Below the pieces are notes generated by a model. That model was not told the origin of the DNA and did no database searches. It worked only from the letters and a program-made list of their open reading frames with translations. Made by a program: the position numbers and the translations under genes. A stretch of DNA of 64,000 nucleotides from positions 806,001 through 870,000 of the forward strand of contig NZ_CP013233.1 in NCBI RefSeq assembly GCF_001584165.1, in the 5' to 3' direction. Source of the stretch: Collimonas arenae (GTDB lineage Bacteria; Pseudomonadota; Gammaproteobacteria; Burkholderiales; Burkholderiaceae_D). Below, in pieces: positions 39,043 through 47,182 of this stretch (positions within the stretch are counted from its first letter, which is position 1; the number at the start of each line of letters is the position of its first letter).

Positions 39043-39183
39043 GTCACGGGTGGACATGGCATCCGCCGATTTTCTTTGATGGATTTTTGGTTGTTTCTGT
39101 TACCTGTTGATTTATAAGACTTTTTTAAAATTTTCATGAGCCTGGACGACGCTCCGCCCAAGCGGTTCCCGAGGCATTTTCGG

Positions 39184-39200
39184 CTGGCACACTCTTTGCG
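39184..39200 (+). promoter_or_regulatory. Sigma-54 (RpoN) promoter of the repeat lipoprotein
   Basis: CTGGCACACTCTTTGCG has GG (39186-39187) and GC (39198-39199) separated by exactly 10 bp, matching the consensus TGGCAC-N5-TTGC. The predicted transcription start is near 39211, about 40 bp before the ATG at 39253. This motif is rare by chance in a short intergenic region. An activator gene of the NtrC family is at 55703-57070. Confidence 0.8.
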
Positions 39201-39252
39201 GAATGACAGTAGGCATAGCAGTTATCCGATTCATCAAAAAGGGAGATAGATC

Positions 39253-40697
39253 ATGAAAGCATCGAAAAAAAGCGGAATCATTGCAGTATCCATGTTACTG
39301 ACCACATTGCTGACAGGATGCGGCAGCAGCGACGGGCTGCTCAGCCATGTCGGCACCGGCGGTTCATCAACCGGCACGACCCCTGGCACCACGCAACGCC
39401 GCCCACCACTCCAGTTACGCCGACTCCGCCAACTGCTTCATCGAGCAACCTGATTTCCAATGTCGGCACCACCGTTTCCAGCGTCGGCACCGCAGTGAGC
39501 GGCGTCGGCAGTACGGTCATCAGCCAGCTGCCGCTATTGAATCCTGAAACCAAAGCCGGCCTGACGGGAGTCGTGAATAATGCGAGCGGCATCGTCACGA
39601 CGCTGGGTGGTGGTTTAACCAACGGCCTGGGTCAAATTGGTACTGCGCAGAATCCGGTTGGTATCACGGTTGGCAGCGCCGGCGGCGTAGTGGCGCAAGT
39701 TGGCGCGACCGTACAAAGTGCCGGCCAGACGGTAACCGGCCTGGGTGCCAGCGGCCCGCTCAGCGCCCTGGCTCCTGTGACAACACCTGTCGGCGGTGTG
39801 GTCAGCACGCTAGGCGGCGCAATCTCCGGCACAGTCGCACCGATCGTGACATCCGCACTAACCACGGGCCCGGTGCAGCAACTCACGCAAACCGCGAGTA
39901 CCGCGATCGTGCCGTTGACCAATACCGCCGGTACCCTGCTGCAAACCGTTGGCAATGCTACCGCGCTTAATCAGCCGGCCAATCTTCTGTTGGGCGTGGT
40001 CGGCGGCACGGTTGCCAATGTCGGCAATGGCCTGACTAACTCCGGCGTGCCCGTCATCAGCAATGTCGGTCCGGTAGTGACCAATGGCGGCAACCTGGTC
40101 GGCGGTCTGGCAGTCAACGGCGTGACCGGCACAGGGCAGCCGCTTCTCGGCAATCAGACCGGCGGCGTGTTGCAGCCTCTCGACAATGCCCTGGTTGGGG
40201 CACTTGCCGGCCCATTGGCGCCTGTGGTTGGCGTTGTCAACGGCTTGACGGGTAGTTTGAGCGGTGCAGCCGGTAGCGGTGCGCTGGCTCCGGTGACTGG
40301 CTTGCTGGGCGGTTTGACCGGCGCTGTCGGCGGCACTGGCGGTAGCAGCCCACTGGCTCCTATAACCGGCTTGCTGAGTAGCGTCACAGGTGCGGTCGGC
40401 GGTGCATCCGGAGGCAGCAGCAATCCGCTGGCCCCTGTGACGGGCCTGCTGAGCGGCCTGACAGGAAGTGTGGGCGGTACGGCCGGCAGTGGCCCATTGG
40501 CTCCGGTAACCGGTTTGCTGGGTAGCGTAACAGGTACGGTTGGCGGTGCATCCGGTGGCAGCAGCAATCCACTTGCACCGGTGACCAACCTGGTAGCCGG
40601 CTTGACCAGCACTGTGACTTCCGGCACTGGTTCCGCAGGAACCGGTCAAGTGGGCGGATTGCTTACCGGGCTGCTTGGCAGCGTTACCAAAAAATAA
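39253..40697 (+). CDS. Collagen-like / Gly-Leu-Val-rich repeat lipoprotein, frameshifted
   Basis: N-terminal lipoprotein signal MKASKKSGIIAVSMLLTTLL followed by TGCGSSDGLLSHVG, with lipobox cysteine near residue 23. A Thr/Pro linker follows and then a long low-complexity region rich in Gly, Val, Leu, Ala, Thr and Ser. That region ends with units such as NPLAPVTGLLSGLTGSVGG. The signal and the repeats are in different frames: ACCACGCAACGCC (39388-39400) lacks one G against ACCACGGCAACGCC. Restored length is 481 residues. No charged residues and almost no aromatic ones appear in the repeat. Driven by a sigma-54 promoter and closed by a terminator at 40715. Function unknown; a surface or matrix protein is a guess. 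Confidence 0.8.
40195..40620 (+). repeat. Coding tandem repeats of the lipoprotein
   Basis: About six units of roughly 28 to 33 residues, each with the pattern PLAPVTGLLxGLTGxVGG plus a Gly/Ser spacer. The DNA is also repetitive, for example GGCGGTGCATCCGG at about 40398 and 40545. Such a tract may expand or contract and complicates assembly. Confidence 0.85.
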
Positions 40698-40714
40698 TCG
40701 CTGGCGAGGTGTAC

Positions 40715-40750
40715 AAAAAAGCCTTGGCACTTCTTGCCAAGGCTTTTTTC
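40715..40750 (+). terminator. Terminator of the repeat lipoprotein
   Basis: AAGCCTTGGC-ACTTCTT-GCCAAGGCTT stem with an A run before and a T run after, 18 bp downstream of the stop codon. Confidence 0.92.
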
Positions 40751-40912
40751 TTTGATGGCAGGAATCCGCCAGGTTGAACAGAGGCGGAATGGCAACGTAA
40801 TGCACAATAATATAGTTGCATTAAGTTAATTATTGCCGTAATTTAATAGCGACTTATGGTCCCTGGCAACAGACCTGTTCCGTTGTCGATAACAAACGAG
40901 AGCCGTAGCCGC

Positions 40913-42655
40913 ATGCAATTATTCAAATCGAATTGGTGTATCCAGAGGCCGTCCAGAATAAACCGTCGCATCGCTTTGGGCCTGGCAAGCGGCGCATATC
41001 TGATTGTTGCGATGCATCCGGCGCCGGCCAATGCCGATTCGCGCAGCCCGTTACAAGGCAATCCGGCCGATACCTTGCCTAAGGCGGAGGCGCCGGCCAG
41101 TCCGCCGGTGACGATCAATATCCAGACCCAGGCCGTCGATCCGGCTCTGCAAAAATTGCTGACCAGTCATTTGACGCCATCCAGTTTCAAGATTGCCGGC
41201 GTACAGGCCTTGCCGTTCGACGAGGTCGCCGCATTGTTTGCACCGATGGCTAACCGCGACACTACCGTGGCCGAGTTGCTGCAGGCGGCCAACAAGGTCA
41301 CGGCGATGTATCAGGAACGTGGCTATCCATTGTCCTTTGCCTTCATTCCGGCGCAGACGTTTGAAAACAATGTCGTGGTTGTGTCTGTAGTGGAAGGTTA
41401 CGTCAAGACGGTCAAGGTAGAAGGCAATCCCGGTGGGAGTGAAGAACGCCTGAAGCAGATTGCCGAACAGCTGCAGCAGGAGCGCCCGCTGCGCCGCGCA
41501 ACATTCGAGAGGGTTGCCGGAATTCTCAGCTTGCAGCCCGGGGTCAAGATTGTCGCCAATGTGGCGCCGCCAACCACCACCGATGGCGCTACCGAAATGG
41601 TGCTGACGGTGAAGCGCAAGCCGATTACGGTAGGTGTCGGCGCCGATTATCGGCAGCCGGGAATACGCGGTTTGCTGACCGCCAGCAGCAATGGCCTGAC
41701 GCCGCTGGGTGAACAGCTCACCGTCAGCACGTTGCAGCCAAGCGGCCCGCAGGATGAAAAATATTATGCGGTCAATTACGTCCAGCCGGTCGGCAATGAC
41801 GGCATGCTGGCCAGATTGAACTGGTCGGATTATCGTGCCGAGCCACAGAACGATGCGCTGGAAAACGTGCAATACCAGGCGCGCTACCAGACCAAGACAG
41901 TGCGTGCCGGTGGCTCCCTCAGCTACCCGGTGATCCTCGACAATACGCACAGCCTGACCGTGACCGGCGGCGCCTATGCCGCTGAAAACACGCAGGAATA
42001 CACACGTTCGGTGCCAACCACGCCGATGTCGATCAAGCTCAGTTCGCAAGTGCGCGTATTGAGCGCTGAAGCGGCCTGGACCGACGTCACTCAAGGCACG
42101 GATAAATTGCAGCAGACGCGCCAGTTGAGTGTCGGCGTATATAAAGCCATCGACGCGCTTGGCGCCAAGCGTGAGAACAGCAATGTCGATCTGGGTTTCA
42201 CTCGGGTCACGTTGCAGATGGCGCAGTCGAACCAGCTGCCGGGCGGTTTTGGCGTTGCGGTTGCGGCCAGTACACAGTACAGCAGCAATATCCTGCCGAC
42301 CTCGGAGCAGATTGGTTTTGGCGGCAAACTGTTCGGCCTTGCCTATCCGGCGGGCGAGCTGGCTGGCGACAAAGGCTGGGGCGTTTCGGCTGAAATCAAT
42401 CGCCTGTTCCCAATGAGTTATACCTACCTCAAGAGCGTCCAGCCATACTTCCTGGTTGATCACTCGCGCGTGTATTCGAACGCCGGCCCGTTGACCCACG
42501 ATACCTTGGGATCGATTGCTTTTGGCGTGCGGTTTTCGGATGGACGCTACTACACCCTGGACCTGTCGCTGGCAAAACCGGTGGCGGATGTTCCTGCCAA
42601 CTCAACATCGCGCTCACCGCGTGTAAATGCGATGTATTCGTATCAGATGGATTGA
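40913..42655 (+). CDS. TpsB/FhaC-type two-partner secretion outer-membrane transporter
   Basis: A 580-residue Omp85-superfamily protein. Signal peptide ends near HPAPANA, then POTRA_2-like modules: FDEVAALFAPMANRDTTVAEL, QERGYPLSFAFIPAQTF and VVVVSVVEGYVKTVKVEG. The ShlB barrel region includes ITVGVGADYRQPGIRG, YAVNYVQPVGNDGML, and GRYYTLDLSLAKPVAD at the end. These transporters export a large TpsA exoprotein, but no TpsA gene is next to it, so it is an orphan or its partner is elsewhere. ATG 40913 is preferred because it gives a proper signal peptide; ATG 40856 is in frame upstream. No strong ribosome site for either. Confidence 0.85.
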   Translation: MQLFKSNWCIQRPSRINRRIALGLASGAYLIVAMHPAPANADSRSPLQGNPADTLPKAEAPASPPVTINIQTQAVDPALQKLLTSHLTPSSFKIAGVQALPFDEVAALFAPMANRDTTVAELLQAANKVTAMYQERGYPLSFAFIPAQTFENNVVVVSVVEGYVKTVKVEGNPGGSEERLKQIAEQLQQERPLRRATFERVAGILSLQPGVKIVANVAPPTTTDGATEMVLTVKRKPITVGVGADYRQPGIRGLLTASSNGLTPLGEQLTVSTLQPSGPQDEKYYAVNYVQPVGNDGMLARLNWSDYRAEPQNDALENVQYQARYQTKTVRAGGSLSYPVILDNTHSLTVTGGAYAAENTQEYTRSVPTTPMSIKLSSQVRVLSAEAAWTDVTQGTDKLQQTRQLSVGVYKAIDALGAKRENSNVDLGFTRVTLQMAQSNQLPGGFGVAVAASTQYSSNILPTSEQIGFGGKLFGLAYPAGELAGDKGWGVSAEINRLFPMSYTYLKSVQPYFLVDHSRVYSNAGPLTHDTLGSIAFGVRFSDGRYYTLDLSLAKPVADVPANSTSRSPRVNAMYSYQMD

Positions 42656-43177
42656 TTAACGCTGTCGCGCCATTGTATTTTTTTATCGATGGCGTGACAG
42701 CCGATTGTCCATTGCCTGGCGAATTCAGAATATTTGGTTGATGCTGCATTTCCGACGAAGAAATTCGGCGTCATATCAGTGTTGGGGTTTGTTAAAACAC
42801 GTGTAGGGAAGTGTAAAAATGGCTCCCGATATTTGCGATGCGCGAAGTACAAAAAAAACATTCAAACGGCTGCTGCAAGGCGCTGGCAGCCTGTCTAGGT
42901 ACATGTTGATGCAGACAAATATTTTCACAATGCAAAACGTGATTGCATATCTAAAGTAGGTTTTCCCTATGAAGAAACGACTAGAGCGGATACTCTAACA
43001 ACGTGTTGCTTTTATGGAAAATTTATCTTGAGGTAATTTTTAATCGGGGCTATGCTGATACCGCGTAGTCCAAATTAACTGATCGTTATTTGCGAAAAAA
43101 AGCGCGCGATTTGCCAGTTGATTGTTACGTAATGTTGGATTTTTGTGCACTGGTTTCTTCTTCTTCGGGAGCTCGCT
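42656..43177. other. AT-rich leader region of the Flp pilus locus
   Basis: 522 bp without a supported gene. A candidate sigma-70 promoter, TTGAGG at 43028, a 17-bp spacer and TATGCT at 43051, would give a leader of about 115 nt before flp. I found no GG-N10-GC sigma-54 site in it. Confidence 0.55.
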
Positions 43178-43381
43178 ATGAACGCCAAACTACTCAAATT
43201 TCTTCGGGATGAAGACGGTATTACTGCTATCGAATATGGATTGATTGCGGGGCTTGTGGCTGTGGCGTTAATTGCAGCAGTTGGGTACGTGACCGGCGCC
43301 AATGGTACGGGAGGTCTAAGTGGGATATTTAAAGCGATCGGCGATAAGTTGACCAGTCTTGGCACTACGATCGGCACGTAA
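43178..43381 (+). CDS. flp: Flp/Fap major pilin
   Basis: A 67-residue type IVb prepilin. Short leader MNAKLLKFLRDEDG, cleaved after Gly14, then ITAIEYGLIAGLVAVALIAA with the conserved Glu5-Tyr6 pair and hydrophobic helix of Flp pilins. ATG 43178 has GGGAG six bases upstream. First gene of the Tad locus and the structural subunit of the pilus. The short Gly/Thr-rich tail is normal. Confidence 0.96.
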   Translation: MNAKLLKFLRDEDGITAIEYGLIAGLVAVALIAAVGYVTGANGTGGLSGIFKAIGDKLTSLGTTIGT

Positions 43382-43454
43382 TCATTTACGTCCGCTTTCA
43401 TTGAATGCGACGCCGCCCAGATGTCATCAACGGCTAGCTGGGCGAACAGAAAAA

Positions 43455-43997
43455 ATGCCGGATACCAGTATTTTCTTGCTGTTGTTGTTCCTGATACTTT
43501 GCATCTCGATATTTTTGTCGGATTGTCTGTTCCGTCGAGTGCCGAATATGTGGCTAATGATTGCGCTTCTCATGCAAAGCGGATGCTTGCTGCTGTTGGG
43601 TAAAGGCTTTAACGGAATTGGCTGGGTCAGCGCCGTGTCTGGATTGACTGTGGGACTGGTTTTTTTTCTGCCGTTGTACGCACTCCGTGCAATGGCTGGT
43701 GGCGACGTCAAGTTTTTTGCCGTACTGGGTTTTTTGCTTGGCTTATCGGCGCTGCTGCCAGTCTTTTTGATTGCTTCACTGATTGCCGGTATTCACGCTG
43801 CGGCGATTTACTTATCGCGATATGGATTGGCGCCGAGTTTGCAACTGCTCGTGATGCGCATGACGCGCTGGCCGCCATACCAGTGGATGTTGGAAAAGCG
43901 TGGCAACCGAGTCGGCATTCCTTATGCAGCCTACTTGGCGTTGGCTGCCGGTTGGATCGGTGTAAGCGGTGCGGGAGCGTGGAAGTACTTTACTTGA
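43455..43997 (+). CDS. tadV: Prepilin peptidase TadV/CpaA (A24 family)
   Basis: A 180-residue polytopic aspartic peptidase that processes the Flp prepilin and pseudopilins. It has the first catalytic aspartate in FLSDCLFRRVPNMW and the second in the GxGD-like motif RAMAGGDVKFFAVLG. The ATG at 43455 lacks a clear ribosome site; the open frame extends upstream without a convincing start. 73 bp after flp. Confidence 0.92.
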   Translation: MPDTSIFLLLLFLILCISIFLSDCLFRRVPNMWLMIALLMQSGCLLLLGKGFNGIGWVSAVSGLTVGLVFFLPLYALRAMAGGDVKFFAVLGFLLGLSALLPVFLIASLIAGIHAAAIYLSRYGLAPSLQLLVMRMTRWPPYQWMLEKRGNRVGIPYAAYLALAAGWIGVSGAGAWKYFT

Positions 43998-44020
43998 CGG
44001 TTGACTGAATCTGCGTGGTT

Positions 44021-44044
44021 GTGCATCGCTCGTCGGCGATGCAC
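44021..44044 (+). repeat. Perfect 9-bp hairpin between tadV and tadE
   Basis: GTGCATCGC-TCGTCG-GCGATGCAC. There is no T run, so it is not a classic terminator. It may protect the flp-tadV message or attenuate read-through into the assembly genes. Confidence 0.6.
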
Positions 44045-44077
44045 TGATCGTATCCACTGTCGAGATTGGGAGCAGGG

Positions 44078-44596
44078 ATGTATAAAAAATATAAATGCAT
44101 GGCTCATCCCGACGTTGCTGCGGCATCCGGCTGCAGAAAGCAACGCGGTGTTGCGGCCATAGAATTCGCGTTGATCTTCCCGGTATTTTTCATGCTGTTG
44201 TATGGAATCATTACCTATGTACTGATTTTCCTGGCGCAGCAATCTCTTGCGCTGGCAGCTGAAGAAGGGGCGCGCGCTGCGCTGCGCTATACCTCCGCTA
44301 CCGATCCTAATCAGCGCGGTGTGGTCGGCTGCAATGTGGCAAAAGGTCTCGTGAGCTGGCTGGGCAAGGATTCCAAGAATAATTCAATCGCCACCTGCAG
44401 CTTCCCTACGCCAGCGCCATGCACGCTTCCGGGAGGAGCGAGTGCGTTTCCTGCGGGCGTCACATCGCAATGCATCACGATCAAGGTTTTCTACCCATAT
44501 AGCAGCAATCCATTGGTGCCGCGGTTGCTTGGGCCAGTAATGAATGTGGCGTTGCCGACGACGTTAGCGAGTGCCGCCACGGTACAAATTGATTGA
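44078..44596 (+). CDS. tadE: TadE-like minor pseudopilin
   Basis: A 172-residue protein with the TadE signature near the N-terminus, QRGVAAIEFALIFPVFFMLL, that is a processing site with the AIEF pattern followed by a hydrophobic helix. The rest is periplasmic and has several Cys and Pro residues. ATG 44078 follows GGGAG at five bases. Part of the Tad locus; pseudopilin role inferred from the family. Confidence 0.88.
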   Translation: MYKKYKCMAHPDVAAASGCRKQRGVAAIEFALIFPVFFMLLYGIITYVLIFLAQQSLALAAEEGARAALRYTSATDPNQRGVVGCNVAKGLVSWLGKDSKNNSIATCSFPTPAPCTLPGGASAFPAGVTSQCITIKVFYPYSSNPLVPRLLGPVMNVALPTTLASAATVQID

Positions 44597-44644
44597 GCCG
44601 ACTCAAGCGGTACTCGTTTTCGATTGCGACTAAATACCTGCCAG

Positions 44645-44704
44645 CTGTAGCTCTGTAATGGCCGATCACGAACCGGTGATCGAATGAACTGTAGCCCTGT
44701 GATG
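44645..44704. repeat. Direct repeats flanking an inverted repeat upstream of cpaB
   Basis: CTGTAGCTCTGTAATG (44645) and CTGTAGCCCTGTGATG (44689), 14 of 16 identical, start points 44 bp apart. Between them lies GATCAC-GAACCG-GTGATC (44664-44681). They occupy the 174-bp gap before cpaB, where a TTGACA at 44713 is also seen. An operator is possible. Confidence 0.45.
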
Positions 44705-44770
44705 ATTTGCGTTTGACATGGAAGCAACCTTGAACAATTTCCGCGTTCGGATAGACATCGAGTACATGCT

Positions 44771-45772
44771 ATGAACAACCTGACAAAAATTGTTGCTGCG
44801 CTACTGGTCATGGCGGCCCTGTGCCTGGCGTTTGTTGCCTGGTGGCTGGGCAGCAGGCCGCCACCGACCATCTCCTCGGCACCTGCGGCAACCGCAGACA
44901 CTTCCAGGCAATATGATGTCGTCGTGGCGGCGCGCATACTGGAAGCCGGAAAGGCCATCACTACCGACGATATCCGTCTGGTGAGCCTGCCGATCAATCC
45001 GGCTGGCGCCTACGATCAAACCAGCTCTGTAGTCGGCAAGGTGCCGCTGATTGAAATCGGTACCGGCACGCCAATCACCGAAAGTGGCCTGGCCAGTGGC
45101 CTTGCAATCAAGCTTGCCGACGGCGAACGGGCCATTGCGATACCTGTCGATGAAATCGTCGGGGCCGGCAATCGTATCCAGCCGGGCGATTTCGTCGATG
45201 TGTTTTTCACCCTCAAGCAAGGCCAGGATGTCGACCGTACGCAGTCGCGTCTGCTGATGTCGCGCTTGCGCGTGCTGTCTTATGGCGCCGCCGTGATCGG
45301 TTCTGCAACCGCAGGCGGCAGCGCAGGTGCGATTCCCGCAAAACAGACGCAGCAGTCTTCGGTGCCGCAAATGCAGTCGTCGCAGCAAACGCAACAAGGC
45401 CAACAGGTTCCTCGCACCGCGGTGCTGGCGACACCAGTGGCCGATGTCAATCGCCTGCTGCTGGCGACGCAGAATGGCAAGTTGACGTTGGCGCTACGTA
45501 ATCCAACCGATGAAACCGTGCCGGACGTGGCATTGTTCCCGCCGCCTGCGTCAGCGCTGAGCGGGAAAAAGGACCTGACCCGCAATGAGATCGAGGCGCT
45601 CAAGATCCCCGATAACCAGGCCTTCGCCGGCATCGAACTGACCGGCTTGGCAGGCGATGCAAAGCCGCCTGTGCGCAAGCCAGGCAGTCCGACGCCGCAA
45701 ACAAAGGCGCCGCATACCGGTGGAACGGTTGAAGTGATTCGCGGAACGCAACGGGAGTCGGTACCGTTCTGA
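44771..45772 (+). CDS. cpaB: Flp pilus assembly protein CpaB/RcpC
   Basis: A 333-residue protein with an N-terminal membrane helix (IVAALLVMAALCLAFVAWWL). A SAF-like domain begins DVVVAARILEAGKAITTDDI, then GERAIAIPVDEIVGAGNRIQPGDFVDVFFTLK, typical of CpaB/RcpC. The central part is Gln-rich (SQQTQQGQQ). It associates with the outer-membrane secretin in Tad systems. Start ATG 44771. Confidence 0.93.
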   Translation: MNNLTKIVAALLVMAALCLAFVAWWLGSRPPPTISSAPAATADTSRQYDVVVAARILEAGKAITTDDIRLVSLPINPAGAYDQTSSVVGKVPLIEIGTGTPITESGLASGLAIKLADGERAIAIPVDEIVGAGNRIQPGDFVDVFFTLKQGQDVDRTQSRLLMSRLRVLSYGAAVIGSATAGGSAGAIPAKQTQQSSVPQMQSSQQTQQGQQVPRTAVLATPVADVNRLLLATQNGKLTLALRNPTDETVPDVALFPPPASALSGKKDLTRNEIEALKIPDNQAFAGIELTGLAGDAKPPVRKPGSPTPQTKAPHTGGTVEVIRGTQRESVPF

Positions 45773-45853
45773 CGAAAATGGCTTTGCAATGATTTGTTTC
45801 TGTCGCCTATATCGCTTGATTGCTTGTATTCATAACAGGATTGACCGCAACTC

Positions 45854-47161
45854 ATGAAAATACACGACTTATTCTTGCCGCTGATAGTGAGTGTAGCCGC
45901 CGTTCCCGCCATGTCGATGGCTGCCGGAAAAGATGTCACGATCGGCGTGCGCGAGCAGCAAAGCCTGGCTGTTGCGGGAACGCTGGAACGGATCGCGGTT
46001 GCCGATCCGGAGGTAGCCGATGTTTTGATGGTGCGTGGGGCCGATGGCAAGAGCGGTAGCGTGATCCTGGTCGGTAAAAAAGCCGGATCGACTACCGTGA
46101 CCGCCTGGTCGAAAGGCCTGCCGGCTACCACCTGGCGGGTGACGGTACAGGGCGATTTGCAAGCGACGCTGGCCGGCAAGGGGGGAGCCGAGGTGCATGT
46201 GCATGGTGCGCTGGGCGTCGTCAGCGGCCAATCGCCTTCATTAATGGCTCACGCGAACAGCGTTGCCGCTGCCGTCGATGCGGTGGGCAAAGACAAGGTT
46301 GCCGACATGTCGACCATCGACAGTAGCGGCGTGGTGCAGATTGACGTCAAGATCGTCGAGTTCAGCAAATCGGTCTTGAAGGAGATTGGCTTTGATTTTG
46401 GCTTTGGCCTGAATCGGGGAAATTTCAGTTTCAACTTGGCCAGCAATCTGGCGTCCAACGGCGGTTTGTCAACCACCTCATCGGCATTTAACCTACTGAC
46501 CAAATTCAGCCGCGGCAGCTACAACCTGAGCAACAACCTGCGCCTGATCGAGGGCAATGGCATGGCACGCGTGCTGGCCGAACCGTCTCTGACTGCATTG
46601 TCAGGGCAGAGCGCCAGTTTCCTGGCCGGCGGCGAATTGCCGATCCCGCAATCGGGTGGTCTGGGCACTACCACCATTACCTATAAACCATTCGGCATCG
46701 GCCTGACGGTTTCACCGACCATCTTGTCGAAGGGACGGATCGCCTTGAAGGTGGCGCCGGAAGCCAGCGATGTCGATTACAGCAAGGCGATCGTTACCGA
46801 CGGTGTGTCGGTGCCGGCGATCACTACGCGGCGCGCCGACACCACGGTTGAGCTGGGTGATGGCGAAAGCTTCATCATCGGTGGCCTGGTCTCGCGCACC
46901 ACCCAATCCAACGTCAATAAAATCCCGCTGCTGGGCGACTTGCCGATCATCGGCACCTTCTTCCGCAACCTGAGTTACAGCCAGGATGACAAGGAACTGG
47001 TGATTGTGGTCACGCCACATGTGGTGCAGGCGATCGCCAAGAATGTGCCGCTGCCGTTGCCCGGTGAGAGCCAGGAGCGCAGCAATACTGCATCGACTGC
47101 GTGGGGCAGCTATCTGTTGGGCAAGGCTGGCCGAGACGAATTGCCGGGATTTTCAAAATAA
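45854..47161 (+). CDS. cpaC: Tad pilus secretin CpaC/RcpA
   Basis: Outer-membrane secretin of 435 residues through which the Flp pilus exits. A signal peptide ends near MSMAAG, followed by a BON-like/N-terminal domain (VTIGVREQQSLAVAGTLERI) and VDVKIVEFSKSVLKEIGF-type secretin core (here VQIDVKIVEFSKSVLKEIGF). The secretin signature includes VLAEPSLTALSGQSASFLAG, GGELPIP and PLLGDLPIIGTFFR. Follows cpaB by 81 bp. Confidence 0.95.
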   Translation: MKIHDLFLPLIVSVAAVPAMSMAAGKDVTIGVREQQSLAVAGTLERIAVADPEVADVLMVRGADGKSGSVILVGKKAGSTTVTAWSKGLPATTWRVTVQGDLQATLAGKGGAEVHVHGALGVVSGQSPSLMAHANSVAAAVDAVGKDKVADMSTIDSSGVVQIDVKIVEFSKSVLKEIGFDFGFGLNRGNFSFNLASNLASNGGLSTTSSAFNLLTKFSRGSYNLSNNLRLIEGNGMARVLAEPSLTALSGQSASFLAGGELPIPQSGGLGTTTITYKPFGIGLTVSPTILSKGRIALKVAPEASDVDYSKAIVTDGVSVPAITTRRADTTVELGDGESFIIGGLVSRTTQSNVNKIPLLGDLPIIGTFFRNLSYSQDDKELVIVVTPHVVQAIAKNVPLPLPGESQERSNTASTAWGSYLLGKAGRDELPGFSK

Positions 47162-47182
47162 GCGAAACCATTTTTGGACCAC

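Larger units (their letters stand above)
38888..39252. other. Intergenic region carrying regulatory sites for the repeat lipoprotein
   Basis: 365 bp between two divergent genes with no supported reading frame. The first half is T-rich. It contains a near-palindrome at 39027-39042 and a sigma-54-type promoter at 39184-39200, both described separately. Confidence 0.7.

Noticed and set aside
39253..39453. A separate 66-residue lipoprotein gene
   Set aside because: It is the signal and linker of the frameshifted repeat lipoprotein; the continuation in the next frame fits directly.
40195..40620. CRISPR-like regularly spaced repeats
   Set aside because: The periodicity is in codons of the repeat lipoprotein; the units are degenerate and the spacers are Gly/Ser codons.
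40791..40803. Sigma-54-like TGGCA...TGCA in front of the TpsB gene
   Set aside because: GG and GC are separated by 9 bp instead of the strict 10. It would become valid only if a base is missing here too, which cannot be assumed.
42831..42846. TGGCTCCCGATATTTGC in the flp leader as a sigma-54 promoter
   Set aside because: The spacing between GG and GC is 12 bp, two too many.
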